Shown here: positions 18,669 to 28,371 of the stretch, piece after piece | Layout of the letters: each line of letters starts with the position of its first letter | How positions within the stretch are numbered: the stretch's first letter is position 1 | Origin: Paenarthrobacter sp. DKR-5 | Lineage (GTDB): Bacteria > Actinomycetota > Actinomycetes > Actinomycetales > Micrococcaceae | Length of the DNA: 64,000 bases | Direction of reading: 5' to 3' | Assembly: GCF_018531425.1 (NCBI RefSeq) | Contig: NZ_JAHBOI010000004.1 | Span: forward strand, 428,323-492,322 | Program-made: the position numbers and the translations under genes | The notes under the pieces: generated by a model | Told to the model about the DNA's origin: nothing | The model's database searches: none | What the model saw: the letters and a program-made list of their open reading frames with translations, nothing else

Positions 18669-19532
18669 TTATGAGATGGTGTAGCCGGTCCAGCCGACGC
18701 CGACCTTCACCCGGTGCCCCGGCACGGCGTTGCCCGTGCTCGGGAAGAACCACAGGTCGCCGTTGCGGTCGGTGGCCAGCAGGTCGATGTAGCCGTCCAC
18801 GTTCTCGAAGTCGCCGTCCTGGATGATCCGCGTGTACCGGCCCCACCCAGTGCCGAGGCTATAGGAGGCGCGGCGGACGCCGGTGCCGGTGATGTAGTAG
18901 GGCCAGAGCGTGCCGTGCATGTCCCGGGCGGCGAAGTCGGGCCAGCCGCCGCCGACGGCCCAGTCGACCAGCGTCCTGCCAGCCCAGCCGGACCCCAGCC
19001 GGCGGTGCGACCAAGCGCCTCGGCCGTCCACCCAATAGCTCCAGAGAATGCCGGAACGGTCGATCGCCATCACACCGCCCCGCGGGGTGTAGACAATGCT
19101 GGTCATCCGGTCCCAACCGGGGCCGACCCGCCGGGGCTTGTGCCAGTAGCCGTGGCCGTCGCCGTAGTAGGCCCACATGGTGCCGGTGCGGTCGACGGCG
19201 AGCACCCCGTTGTTCTTGATGTGACCGGGCCCCGTAAAGCCGCCGGGTACGGGTACGATTTCGGTGAAGTTCCAGCCGATCCCGGCCAGCGTGCGGGCCT
19301 TGAACCCGCCGTCGCCGTTGCCCGGGTAGAGCCAGAGGTTGCCGTGGCTGTCCCGCGCGAGGACGTCCGGGTTGCGGTCGCCCGTGTAGTCACGGAACGG
19401 CAGGCTGCACGGTGCCGGGCAGGTGAGCTTGACGGGTGCCGGAGCGGCACTGGCGGGTGCGGCGACGGCGCCCGTTGCCAGGAGAAGCGAGCCAACGAGG
19501 CCGGTGAGCATGCGCAACGATGTCGCCTTCAT
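18669..19532 (-). CDS. Secreted FG-GAP/VCBS-like repeat protein
   Basis: A 287-residue protein with an N-terminal signal peptide (TGLVGSLLLATGAVAAPASAAPA). After it come about five to six repeats of 35-45 residues with the pattern D-hydrophobic-x-A-x-D-x-x-G-x-L-W-x-Y-x-G, for example PDVLARDSHGNLWLYPGNGD and GVMAIDRSGILWSYWVDG. This is a beta-propeller type seen in secreted actinobacterial proteins and often appended to hydrolases; here it stands alone. TAGTCT ends 6 nt before ATG 19532, so the mRNA is probably leaderless. Function unknown, possibly carbohydrate binding. Confidence 0.85.
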   Translation of the reverse strand: MKATSLRMLTGLVGSLLLATGAVAAPASAAPAPVKLTCPAPCSLPFRDYTGDRNPDVLARDSHGNLWLYPGNGDGGFKARTLAGIGWNFTEIVPVPGGFTGPGHIKNNGVLAVDRTGTMWAYYGDGHGYWHKPRRVGPGWDRMTSIVYTPRGGVMAIDRSGILWSYWVDGRGAWSHRRLGSGWAGRTLVDWAVGGGWPDFAARDMHGTLWPYYITGTGVRRASYSLGTGWGRYTRIIQDGDFENVDGYIDLLATDRNGDLWFFPSTGNAVPGHRVKVGVGWTGYTIS

Positions 19533-19640
19533 GGCGGGAGACTAGACCCCTGCGAGCCGACGTCAATGCGTAGTACAAAGCTCTGTCCATAACTTCGCCG
19601 ACGAACCGCGCCGCTTTTAGTGGGCCGCGAAAGCAAAGAA

Positions 19641-19668
19641 CACCCCCGACGCGAGACTTTTGGGGGTG
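19641..19668 (-). terminator. Second hairpin downstream of tRNA-Lys
   Basis: CACCCCC (19641-19647) pairs with GGGGGTG (19662-19668). On the minus strand it is followed by TTCTTTGCTTT, so it can serve as a backup terminator for tRNA-Lys. Confidence 0.5.
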
Positions 19669-19681
19669 CTGGAGTAAACAA

Positions 19682-19722
19682 AAACCCCGCCTTCCTGGCC
19701 TGGGCCAGTGAAGACGGGGTTT
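19682..19722 (-). terminator. tRNA-Lys terminator
   Basis: AAACCCCGCCTTC (19682-19694) pairs with GAAGACGGGGTTT (19710-19722) with one mismatch, and an inner CTGGCC/GGCCAG extends the stem. It starts 6 nt after the tRNA 3' end and is followed on the minus strand by a T-run. Confidence 0.9.
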
Positions 19723-19727
19723 CGCTG

Positions 19728-19800
19728 TGCGCCCCCTCGGACTCGAACCGAGAACCCATTGATTAAGAGTCAATTGCTCTGCCAATTGAGCTAGAGGCGC
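19728..19800 (-). tRNA. tRNA-Lys (anticodon CTT)
   Basis: A 73-nt cloverleaf on the minus strand: acceptor GCGCCTC/GGGGCGC (two G-T wobbles), anticodon stem ATTGA/TCAAT around loop CTCTTAA giving CTT, and T-arm CTCGGTTCGAGTCCGAG. CCA is not encoded. It reads AAG, the main lysine codon here. Confidence 0.95.
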
Positions 19801-19935
19801 ATTGTTTTGAGATCATCGTGAAGGTTTTCATTCCTTCGCGGAACCCCGCAACGACATGAAACTCTACACGGTTTCCGGCGAAGTGCGAAATCGACTTCCG
19901 GGCCCGCTTCGAGGGGGCGATTAGGCGGCTCTTTC

Positions 19936-19975
19936 GGGGCCCTTCCGCACGCCGGCAGGGGAGCGGAAGGGCCCC
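19936..19975 (-). terminator. Terminator of the sunset-repeat gene
   Basis: A perfect 13-bp stem (GGGGCCCTTCCGC / GCGGAAGGGCCCC) with a 14-nt loop, starting about 10 bp beyond the stop of the gene on the minus strand. No T-tract follows. Confidence 0.8.
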
Positions 19976-19984
19976 TCGAACGGC

Positions 19985-20941
19985 CTATTCGCCCGCGTAG
20001 CGGCGGAATCCGGCCTTCTCGGCATCCTCGGACGTGCGGAACCAGACGTCGGCCTCGGTGCCCGCGTAGGCGGGACTGTCGGGGCCGTGGAAGACCATCG
20101 CATCCTCGTCGGCCTTGATCATGAACCCGGCGGGGCCGGTGCCGTCGGCCTTGGGGTCGGCGGAACCTTCCCCGTAGGGACCCGGCGCAACGGGTGCGGC
20201 GAAGGAGAATGCCGGGCCGCCGGGCTTGCGAGACTGGTTCCGGGCGCGGCGGAAGCCCGCGGCCTCGGCGTGCGCGTCGCTGACGAACCAGACGTCGGCG
20301 GCTGTCTCCGCGTACGCGTCACTGTCCAGGTCGTGGTACGTGAATGAATCCGAAACGCCCTTGACGGGGAATCCGGCCGGCGCGGAGCCGTCCGGAAGCG
20401 CTGCCGCGGACCCTTGCCCGAAGGGTGGCTCGGCAACAGCCGGCTCGGGCTCGGCAACGACGGGTTCGGCAGCGGCCGGTTCGGGTTCGGCAGCGGCCGG
20501 TTCGGCGGCCGCAGGCTCTTCGGCCGGTTTGACGGCGTAGGCCGCCGGGCGGTCTGCTTCCGCGGTCCGTTCGCCGGCATCCAGGTTCGCGGCGTCGACG
20601 TCGTGGCCGGCCGCAGTGCTTTCCTCGTCCCAATCGTCCACATCGCCGTCGTGCACTGCCTTGGCGGACGGCTTCAGCTCTTCGGCGGGTGCCTCCGTTT
20701 CCGGAGCCCAGTCGTCGACATCGACGGGGCCACCTCCGGCGCCGGCTTGGCGGTGTTCTTCGTCAAGACCGGGCGCTGCGGCTGTCTCCGGCTCGCCCCC
20801 GGCAGGAGCCTTCGCGCCAGCCTCCGCAGCGGTGCCTGCCGAGGTCGATTCCGGCGCCTGGCCGCCGGCCCTGCGGCTGACGAGCCACCACACGAGGGCG
20901 ATGACCAGAACGATGACGATGACCCAGATGAGCCATTCCAT
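19985..20941 (-). CDS. Membrane-anchored protein with two C-terminal sunset-type repeats
   Basis: A 318-residue protein: one N-terminal membrane helix (MEWLIWVIVIVLVIALVWWL), a long acidic Ala/Glu/Pro region (repeated EPAAAEP/AEPEPAV units, residues about 60-200), then two copies of a 45-residue motif with the core YAETAADVWFVSDAHAEAAGF and YAGTEADVWFRTSEDAEKAGF. That motif, called the sunset domain in some annotations, also occurs as a tail on other actinobacterial proteins. With no signal cleavage seen, the repeats probably lie in the cytosol, though topology is uncertain. Start ATG 20941 follows AGGAGGAACC. Function unknown. Confidence 0.8.
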   Translation of the reverse strand: MEWLIWVIVIVLVIALVWWLVSRRAGGQAPESTSAGTAAEAGAKAPAGGEPETAAAPGLDEEHRQAGAGGGPVDVDDWAPETEAPAEELKPSAKAVHDGDVDDWDEESTAAGHDVDAANLDAGERTAEADRPAAYAVKPAEEPAAAEPAAAEPEPAAAEPVVAEPEPAVAEPPFGQGSAAALPDGSAPAGFPVKGVSDSFTYHDLDSDAYAETAADVWFVSDAHAEAAGFRRARNQSRKPGGPAFSFAAPVAPGPYGEGSADPKADGTGPAGFMIKADEDAMVFHGPDSPAYAGTEADVWFRTSEDAEKAGFRRYAGE

Positions 20942-21094
20942 GGGAGGTTCCTCCTGTCCGTGCCGGCGGTATTGCCGTTGGCCCGACGTTACGGTGCCCG
21001 GGGAAGCGGTGTCTAGGCAGGCGGTGCCCACGGAAGCGGCACGGCGGCGCCGGACCGGACCGGCCGGGCCCGCAGCGCCGGTTAGATTAGGGCT

Positions 21095-22057
21095 ATGACT
21101 GAATCCACCCCCGCAATCCGCACGGTTACCGTCCCCGACGCTGAGCTCCTCGCCGCCCTGCAGCCCGTACCGGAGGGCGTGACCGTGCTGTTGTGGGACA
21201 TGGAGGCCCCGCTGCCCGCGGAGGAGGCGGGGAACGTCGACGTCGTCGTGCTGCCGTACAACCCGAACCCGGCGGCCCAGCTGCCCCTGCTGGCCGCGCT
21301 GCCGAACCTGAAGCTGGTTCACACCCAGTCCACCGGTTACGACGGCGTGCGGGAAGCCGTGGGGCCCGGGATCGCCGTGGCGAGCGCGGCCGGCGTGCAC
21401 GCTGCGACGACGGCGGAACTCGCCATCGGCCTGATGCTGGCGTCCCTGCGCGGCATCGACGCCGCGGCCCGCGACCAGGCGGAGGGACTATGGCGCCCGC
21501 AGCGGCGGAAGTCGCTCGCGGACCGGGCGGTCACCCTGGTGGGCGTCGGCGGGATCGGAGCGGAAATCGCTGCCCGGCTCGCCCCCTTCGAAATCGAGCT
21601 GACGCGGGTCGGCAGCACGGCGCGCGACGACGCGCAGGGACACGTGCACGGCGTCGACGAGCTGATCGAGCTCGCCCCGACCACTGAGATCCTGGTGCTC
21701 ATCACCCCGCTGACCGAGGCCACGCGGGGCCTGGTGGACGCGCGGCTGCTGGCCGCGCTGCCGGACGGCGCCCTGGTCGTCAACGTTGCCCGCGGCGCCG
21801 TGGTGGATTCGGATGCCCTGACGGCCGAGGTGGTCAGCGGCCGGCTGCACGCGGCGCTGGACGTGTTCGATCCGGAACCGCTTCCGGCAGGCCACCCGCT
21901 GTGGTCCGCCCCGAACGCGCTGATCACCCCGCATGTGGGAGGCAACACCTCCGCCTTCTTCCCGCGGATCGTCCGGCTGCTGACCCGCCAGCTCGAGGCG
22001 TTCGCCGCCGGACGGAAGCCGGAAAACGTCGTCCAGGACGGACCGTACGCAAGCTGA
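21095..22057 (+). CDS. D-isomer specific 2-hydroxyacid dehydrogenase
   Basis: A 320-residue NAD(P)-dependent dehydrogenase of the phosphoglycerate/formate dehydrogenase family. It has a Rossmann motif (TLVGVGGIGAEIAARL), the catalytic Arg in VVNVARGAVVDSDAL, Glu in FDPEPLPAGHPLW and His in ITPHVGGNTSAFFPR. There is no ACT domain, so it is not SerA; glyoxylate/hydroxypyruvate reduction is the likeliest activity but is not proven. TAGATT ends 6 nt before ATG 21095, again suggesting a leaderless mRNA. The gene is convergent with the small gene that follows. Confidence 0.88.
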   Translation: MTESTPAIRTVTVPDAELLAALQPVPEGVTVLLWDMEAPLPAEEAGNVDVVVLPYNPNPAAQLPLLAALPNLKLVHTQSTGYDGVREAVGPGIAVASAAGVHAATTAELAIGLMLASLRGIDAAARDQAEGLWRPQRRKSLADRAVTLVGVGGIGAEIAARLAPFEIELTRVGSTARDDAQGHVHGVDELIELAPTTEILVLITPLTEATRGLVDARLLAALPDGALVVNVARGAVVDSDALTAEVVSGRLHAALDVFDPEPLPAGHPLWSAPNALITPHVGGNTSAFFPRIVRLLTRQLEAFAAGRKPENVVQDGPYAS

Positions 22058-22090
22058 GCCCAACTCCCGCCGGAGGCCCGCTGGGGGCCC

Positions 22091-22543
22091 CTAGCGCTGT
22101 GAGGGGGCCGTCAGTCGGACCAGGTCGGACATGAAGTCGGCAAAGTCCTCCTGGTCATCACGCTGGTCCACCACGCGGTCCGGTCCTTCCGCGGAGGGCA
22201 GCTTCGCGCGCGCACCGACGCCAAAGCGGAAGGAACGGCCCGTGCTGGTGCCGACCTCGTAATCGCCGTCGGCCAGTTCCATCGCATGCGAAAGATTTGT
22301 CATGTTCAGCGTGACCGGCACGCTGCCTGCCGTCAGCGACGGTGCATTGAAGGGGGCCACCACGAGTTCGGCCGGCTGCCGGCGGTACCCGACGATGAAG
22401 AACTTCGGGTGGGCCCGGTGATGCCCCGCCTTGGTGGCCGCGTGCTCGTTGCTGGCGCAGACAAGGTTGTAGTCGCCGAAATTCGGAATCTGCGCGTCGA
22501 AGATCCGCCGCAGGGCATCCTTCAACTCTTCGCTGGTTTCCAT
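22091..22543 (-). CDS. Conserved hypothetical protein
   Basis: A 150-residue soluble protein that I do not recognise as a named family. It begins METSEELKDALRRIFDAQIPNFGDYNLVCASNEHA, and the middle (HPKFFIVGYRRQPAELVVAPF) looks like a small mixed alpha/beta fold with no membrane segment or signal peptide. ATG 22543 was chosen because GGGAGAAAG precedes it at a good distance; open frame upstream is probably non-coding. It faces the dehydrogenase gene with a 33-bp gap and is divergent from ilvD. Base composition matches the surroundings. Confidence 0.7.
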   Translation of the reverse strand: METSEELKDALRRIFDAQIPNFGDYNLVCASNEHAATKAGHHRAHPKFFIVGYRRQPAELVVAPFNAPSLTAGSVPVTLNMTNLSHAMELADGDYEVGTSTGRSFRFGVGARAKLPSAEGPDRVVDQRDDQEDFADFMSDLVRLTAPSQR

Positions 22544-22758
22544 TCGCTTTCTCCCGCCTGTGGGCCGTCCCCCGATATCAATGGTCCCGTTGGCGGACAG
22601 TCTAGGGGAGGCGCCCGACAAACCAACGGGGGATGCCCGCCGCCTGTCTCACAATGTGGGACGGATGTCCGTAATGCGGAGGTTTTTCGCGCGAAAATTG
22701 GTCGCCGGCGGCTGATCTGGTCCAAATGCGTCGGCGGCGGGTCATAGAATCCAATGTC

Positions 22759-24450
22759 ATGAGCGTTGACATCAAACCCCGGAGCCGTGTCGTCACCGAT
22801 GGCATCCACGCCGCACCAGCGCGCGGAATGCTGCGAGCAGTTGGAATGGGGGACGACGACTTCGTCAAACCCCAGATTGGCGTCGCGAGCTCGTGGAACG
22901 AGATCACGCCGTGCAACCTTTCCCTCAACCGGCTCGCCCAAGGCGCCAAGGAGGGCGTGCACGCCGGCGGCGGCTTCCCTATGCAGTTCGGCACCATCTC
23001 CGTCTCCGACGGCATCTCCATGGGCCACGAGGGCATGCATTTCTCGCTCGTTTCCCGCGAGGTCATCGCCGACTCGGTGGAGACGGTCATGCAGGCCGAG
23101 CGCATCGACGGCTCGGTGCTCCTGGCCGGCTGCGACAAGTCGCTGCCCGGCATGTTGATGGCCGCGGCCCGCCTGAACCTGGCCAGCGTGTTCCTCTATG
23201 CCGGCACCATCATGCCCGGCTGGGTCAAGCTGGAGGACGGCACCGAAAAGGACGTCACCCTCATCGACGCGTTCGAAGCGGTGGGTGCCTGCGCTGCCGG
23301 CAAGATGTCCAAGGGGGACCTTGACCGCATCGAACGGGCCATCTGCCCGGGCGAAGGAGCCTGCGGCGGCATGTACACGGCCAACACCATGGCCTGCATC
23401 GGCGAAGCCCTCGGGATGTCGCTGCCGGGCTCGGCCGCCCCGCCCAGCGCTGACCGCCGCCGGGACGCTTTCGCGCACAAATCCGGCGAGGCCGCGGTCA
23501 ACCTGCTGCGCCTGGGGATCACCGCCCGCGACATCATGACCAAGAAGGCCTTCGAAAACGCTATCGCCGTCACCATGGCATTCGGCGGCTCCACCAACGC
23601 GGTGCTGCACCTGCTCGCCATCGCCCGCGAAGCCGAGGTGGACCTCACCTTGGAGGACTTCAACCGGATCGGCGAGAAGATCCCGCACCTGGGTGACCTG
23701 AAGCCCTTCGGCCGCTACGTGATGACCGACGTCGACCGTGTCGGCGGCGTCCCTGTCATCATGCGGGCGCTGCTGGACGCCGGGCTCATCCACGGCGACT
23801 GCCTCACGGTCACGGGACGCACCGTGGCGGAGAACCTGGCCGAAATCAACCCGCCGGACCTCGACGGCAAGATCCTGCGCGCGCTGGACAACCCGATCCA
23901 CAAGACCGGCGGCCTGACCGTGCTCAAGGGCTCACTCGCCCCGGACGGCGCGGTCGTGAAGACTGCAGGCTTCGACGCCGAGGTCTTCGAGGGAACCGCC
24001 CGCGTCTTCGAGCGCGAACAGGGCGCCCTGAACGCACTCGACAAGGGCGAAATCCAGAAGGGCGACGTCGTCGTCATCCGGTACGAGGGCCCCAAGGGCG
24101 GCCCCGGCATGCGCGAAATGCTCGCCATCACCGGCGCCATCAAGGGTGCCGGCCTGGGCAAGGACGTGCTCTTGCTCACCGACGGCCGGTTCTCCGGCGG
24201 CACCACCGGGCTGTGCATCGGTCACGTCGCTCCCGAGGCGGTCGACGGCGGCCCGATCGCCTTCGTCAAGGACGGCGACCGCATCCGCGTGGACATTCCG
24301 AACAAGTCCTTCGACCTGCTGGTGGACGAAGCTGAGCTGGAGCAGCGCAAGGTCGGCTGGGAGCCCCTGCCGGCCACGTACACCAAGGGTGTGCTCGCCA
24401 AGTACGCCAAGCTCGTGCACTCCGCCGCCGAGGGCGCGTTCTGCGGCTAA
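22759..24450 (+). CDS. ilvD: Dihydroxy-acid dehydratase
   Basis: An Fe-S enzyme of 563 residues that dehydrates dihydroxy-isovalerate and dihydroxy-methylvalerate, the penultimate common step to valine, leucine and isoleucine. Signatures are [19 protein letters not shown] and [20 protein letters not shown] (cluster cysteines) and the C-terminal [24 protein letters not shown] 22759 is preferred over the in-frame ATG at 22726 because TAGAAT (22745-22750) ends 8 nt before it. It stands just upstream of the ilvB attenuator, and a strong palindrome separates the two. Confidence 0.97.
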   Translation: MSVDIKPRSRVVTDGIHAAPARGMLRAVGMGDDDFVKPQIGVASSWNEITPCNLSLNRLAQGAKEGVHAGGGFPMQFGTISVSDGISMGHEGMHFSLVSREVIADSVETVMQAERIDGSVLLAGCDKSLPGMLMAAARLNLASVFLYAGTIMPGWVKLEDGTEKDVTLIDAFEAVGACAAGKMSKGDLDRIERAICPGEGACGGMYTANTMACIGEALGMSLPGSAAPPSADRRRDAFAHKSGEAAVNLLRLGITARDIMTKKAFENAIAVTMAFGGSTNAVLHLLAIAREAEVDLTLEDFNRIGEKIPHLGDLKPFGRYVMTDVDRVGGVPVIMRALLDAGLIHGDCLTVTGRTVAENLAEINPPDLDGKILRALDNPIHKTGGLTVLKGSLAPDGAVVKTAGFDAEVFEGTARVFEREQGALNALDKGEIQKGDVVVIRYEGPKGGPGMREMLAITGAIKGAGLGKDVLLLTDGRFSGGTTGLCIGHVAPEAVDGGPIAFVKDGDRIRVDIPNKSFDLLVDEAELEQRKVGWEPLPATYTKGVLAKYAKLVHSAAEGAFCG

Positions 24451-24479
24451 GGCCACCTGCTGGACGCCAGCGTCCGCAT

Positions 24480-24518
24480 GGTGAGACGGGTGTCACCCGG
24501 ATTGACACCCGTCTCACC
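24480..24518. terminator. 16-bp perfect palindrome after ilvD
   Basis: GGTGAGACGGGTGTCA and TGACACCCGTCTCACC pair perfectly around a 7-nt loop, 29 bp beyond the ilvD stop. No T-tract follows. The right arm contains most of the TTGACA that looks like the ilvB leader -35, so it may be the ilvD terminator, an operator, or both. Confidence 0.65.
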
Positions 24519-24530
24519 GAGGGGAAAACT
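24502..24530 (+). promoter_or_regulatory. Promoter of the ilv leader and ilvBNC
   Basis: A perfect -35 TTGACA (24502-24507), a 17-bp spacer and AAAACT (24525-24530) ending 6 nt before ATG 24537. The -10 is a poor match (A2, A4 and T6 only), but the spacing on both sides is ideal and predicts a transcript that starts at or next to the leader-peptide ATG. Confidence 0.6.
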
Positions 24531-24536
24531 GATCGC

Positions 24537-24590
24537 ATGCGCACCGCTACCGACGTCGTCGTACTTATTACCAAGCGCGTGGCCCGATAA
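24537..24590 (+). CDS. ilvB leader peptide (attenuator)
   Basis: A 17-codon frame reading MRTATDVVVLITKRVAR then TAA. Three valines, a leucine and an isoleucine stand in a row, the three end products of the downstream pathway. A perfect 7-bp stem pairs the end of the frame (GCGCGTG, 24575-24581) with CACGCGC (24613-24619), which abuts the terminator. This is the layout of translation-dependent attenuation, known for the ilvBNC operon of Corynebacterium glutamicum. The mRNA appears to begin at the ATG itself. Confidence 0.85.
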   Translation: MRTATDVVVLITKRVAR

Positions 24591-24619
24591 GGCCCGACTG
24601 GTAACGATCCGTCACGCGC

Positions 24620-24656
24620 AACCCCTCGGATAGCCGCAAGGCTGAGGGGTTTTTTT
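24620..24656 (+). terminator. ilvB attenuator terminator
   Basis: AACCCCTC (24620-24627) pairs with GAGGGGTT (24644-24651), and an inner AGCC/GGCT stem closes on GCAA, with a 4-nt bulge on the left arm and seven T at 24650-24656. It lies 30 nt after the leader-peptide stop and 69 bp before ilvB, so reading into ilvBNC requires antitermination. Confidence 0.9.
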
Positions 24657-24724
24657 ATTCCCTCCAGCGGCCCGCACGCACGAGACAAACCACGCACCAA
24701 GAGATCCACCGAAGGAAGAGCCCG

Positions 24725-26623
24725 ATGAGCAAAGGATCGCCCGTCAGCCCCTCGCTGATGGCCACTAAGCCCTCAGGTGCCCCCGCGGAGCACCGCGACG
24801 CGGCACCAGCCAGCGACACCCATGCCGCGTCCGTAGCAGGCTCTGCCGTCCTCGGTCCGAACAATGTCGTCGCGCCGGTGGAAATGACCGGCGCCGAGGC
24901 GATTGTCCGCTCGCTGGAAGAACTGGGCGTCACCGACGTGTTCGGTCTGCCGGGCGGCGCCATCCTGCCCACCTACGACCCGCTCTTCGCCTCGAAGCTG
25001 AACCACATCCTGGTCCGGCACGAACAGGGCGCCGGGCATGCGGCCGAGGGCTACGCCATGGTCACCGGTGAGGTGGGCGTCTGCATCGCCACCTCCGGGC
25101 CCGGGGCCACCAACCTGGTCACCGCCATCATGGACGCCCACATGGACTCCGTGCCGATCGTCGCCATCACCGGCCAGGTCTCCTCCGCCGTTATCGGCTC
25201 GGACGCCTTCCAGGAGGCGGACATCGTCGGCATCACCATGCCGATCACCAAGCACTCGTACCTGGTGACCGACCCCGAGGACATCCCGCGTGTCATGGCC
25301 GAGGCCTTCCACCTCGCTTCGACCGGCCGCCCGGGGCCCGTGCTGGTGGACGTGGCCAAGGACGCGCAGCAGGCGAAGATGACCTTCTCCTGGCCGCCGA
25401 AGATCGAGCTGCCCGGCTACCGGCCCGTGCTGCGCGGCCACTCCAAGCAGGTGCGGGAGGCCGCCAAGCTGATTGCCGCTGCCACCAAGCCGGTGCTCTA
25501 CGTGGGCGGCGGCGTCATCAAAGCCCACGCGTCCCGGGAACTGAGGGAACTGGCGGAGCTGACCGGCGCACCGGTCGTCACCACGCTGCAGGCCCGCGGC
25601 GCCTTCCCCGATTCGCACGAGCAGCACGTCGGGATGCCCGGCATGCACGGTTCGGTCTCCGCCGTGACGGCGCTGCAGCAGGCGGACCTCCTCATCACCC
25701 TCGGGGCGCGCTTCGACGACCGCGTGACGGGCGTGCTCAGCACCTTCGCCCCGCATGCCAAGGTCATCCACGCCGACATCGACCCGGCGGAAATCTCCAA
25801 GAACCGCGTGGCCGATGTGCCGATCGTCGGGTCCGTAAAGGAAATCATCCCGGACCTCACGCAGGCCGTCCGCGCGCAGTTCGAGAGCGCCGGCAAGCCG
25901 GAGCTGGCGGACTGGTGGCGGTTCCTGAACAACCTGCGCGAGACCTACCCGCTTGGCTACACCGAGCCCTCGGACGGGCTGACGGCGCCGCAGAAGGTCA
26001 TCAAGCGCATCGGCGAGCTGACCGGGCCTGAGGGGATCTTCGTCGCCGGCGTGGGCCAGCACCAGATGTGGTCCGCGCAGTTCATCAAATACGAGCGCCC
26101 GCACGCCTGGCTGAACTCGGGAGGCGCAGGGACGATGGGGTACTCCGTCCCCGCGGCGATGGGCGCCAAGGTGGGCAGCCCGAACCGTGTGGTGTGGGCC
26201 ATCGACGGCGACGGCTGCTTCCAGATGACCAACCAGGAGCTGGCCACCTGCACGATCAACAACATCCCGATCAAGGTCGCGGTGATCAACAACTCGTCGC
26301 TGGGCATGGTGCGCCAGTGGCAGACCCTCTTCTACGAGGGCCGCTACTCGAACACGGACCTGAACACCGGCCACGACACCGTGCGCGTGCCCGACTTCGT
26401 CAAGCTGGCTGAAGCCTACGGCTGCGCCGCACTGCGCTGCGAGCGGGACGAGGACATCGACGCCACGATCCAGCAGGCGCTGGAGATCAACGACCGGCCC
26501 GTCGTCATCGACTTCGTCGTCAGCCCCGACTCCATGGTGTGGCCGATGGTCCCCGCGGGCGTGAGCAACGACCTGATCCAGATTGCCCGCAACCTGACCC
26601 CGCAGTGGGAAGAGGAGGACTGA
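24725..26623 (+). CDS. ilvB: Acetolactate synthase, large (catalytic) subunit
   Basis: A ThDP/FAD enzyme making acetolactate from pyruvate or acetohydroxybutyrate from pyruvate plus 2-oxobutyrate, the first common step to the branched-chain amino acids. At 632 residues it carries about 45 extra N-terminal residues before the core. It has the ThDP-activating Glu in [19 protein letters not shown] segment FDDRVTG and the metal/ThDP motif [18 protein letters not shown] followed by [16 protein letters not shown] 24725 has AAGGAAG upstream. The stop lies 2 bp before ilvN. Confidence 0.98.
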   Translation: MSKGSPVSPSLMATKPSGAPAEHRDAAPASDTHAASVAGSAVLGPNNVVAPVEMTGAEAIVRSLEELGVTDVFGLPGGAILPTYDPLFASKLNHILVRHEQGAGHAAEGYAMVTGEVGVCIATSGPGATNLVTAIMDAHMDSVPIVAITGQVSSAVIGSDAFQEADIVGITMPITKHSYLVTDPEDIPRVMAEAFHLASTGRPGPVLVDVAKDAQQAKMTFSWPPKIELPGYRPVLRGHSKQVREAAKLIAAATKPVLYVGGGVIKAHASRELRELAELTGAPVVTTLQARGAFPDSHEQHVGMPGMHGSVSAVTALQQADLLITLGARFDDRVTGVLSTFAPHAKVIHADIDPAEISKNRVADVPIVGSVKEIIPDLTQAVRAQFESAGKPELADWWRFLNNLRETYPLGYTEPSDGLTAPQKVIKRIGELTGPEGIFVAGVGQHQMWSAQFIKYERPHAWLNSGGAGTMGYSVPAAMGAKVGSPNRVVWAIDGDGCFQMTNQELATCTINNIPIKVAVINNSSLGMVRQWQTLFYEGRYSNTDLNTGHDTVRVPDFVKLAEAYGCAALRCERDEDIDATIQQALEINDRPVVIDFVVSPDSMVWPMVPAGVSNDLIQIARNLTPQWEEED

Positions 26624-26625
26624 CC

Positions 26626-28205
<1,580 letters not shown>

Positions 28206-28243
28206 CCCGGCGGTCCTGCACAGGATCCGGAGGCGCCAAACGA

Positions 28244-28277
28244 GGCCGGGTTCACACGTCACAGTGTGAACCCGGCC
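28244..28277 (+). terminator. ilvBNC terminator
   Basis: A perfect 14-bp stem, GGCCGGGTTCACAC / GTGTGAACCCGGCC, with a 6-nt loop, 38 bp after the ilvC stop. A short T-poor tail follows. A TAGACT box for serA starts 12 bp further on (28290-28295). Confidence 0.9.
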
Positions 28278-28371
28278 TTCGTGCGCTTATAGACTTGCAT
28301 CATCCCGTTCCTGCAGGCCCGTGCCGAGCCGGCAGGCACAGAGCCCCGAGTACTGAGCTGAGGAATCGTCC

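Noticed and set aside
19985..21400. Long upstream extension of the sunset-repeat gene
   Set aside because: A strong AGGAGG precedes ATG 20941 and the extension overlaps the opposite-strand dehydrogenase gene.
24598..24615. 18-base similarity (16 of 18) between the ilv leader and 30136-30153 upstream of metG (CTGGTAACGAT core)
   Set aside because: In a 64-kb window dozens of 16-of-18 matches are expected by chance, and the two contexts differ.
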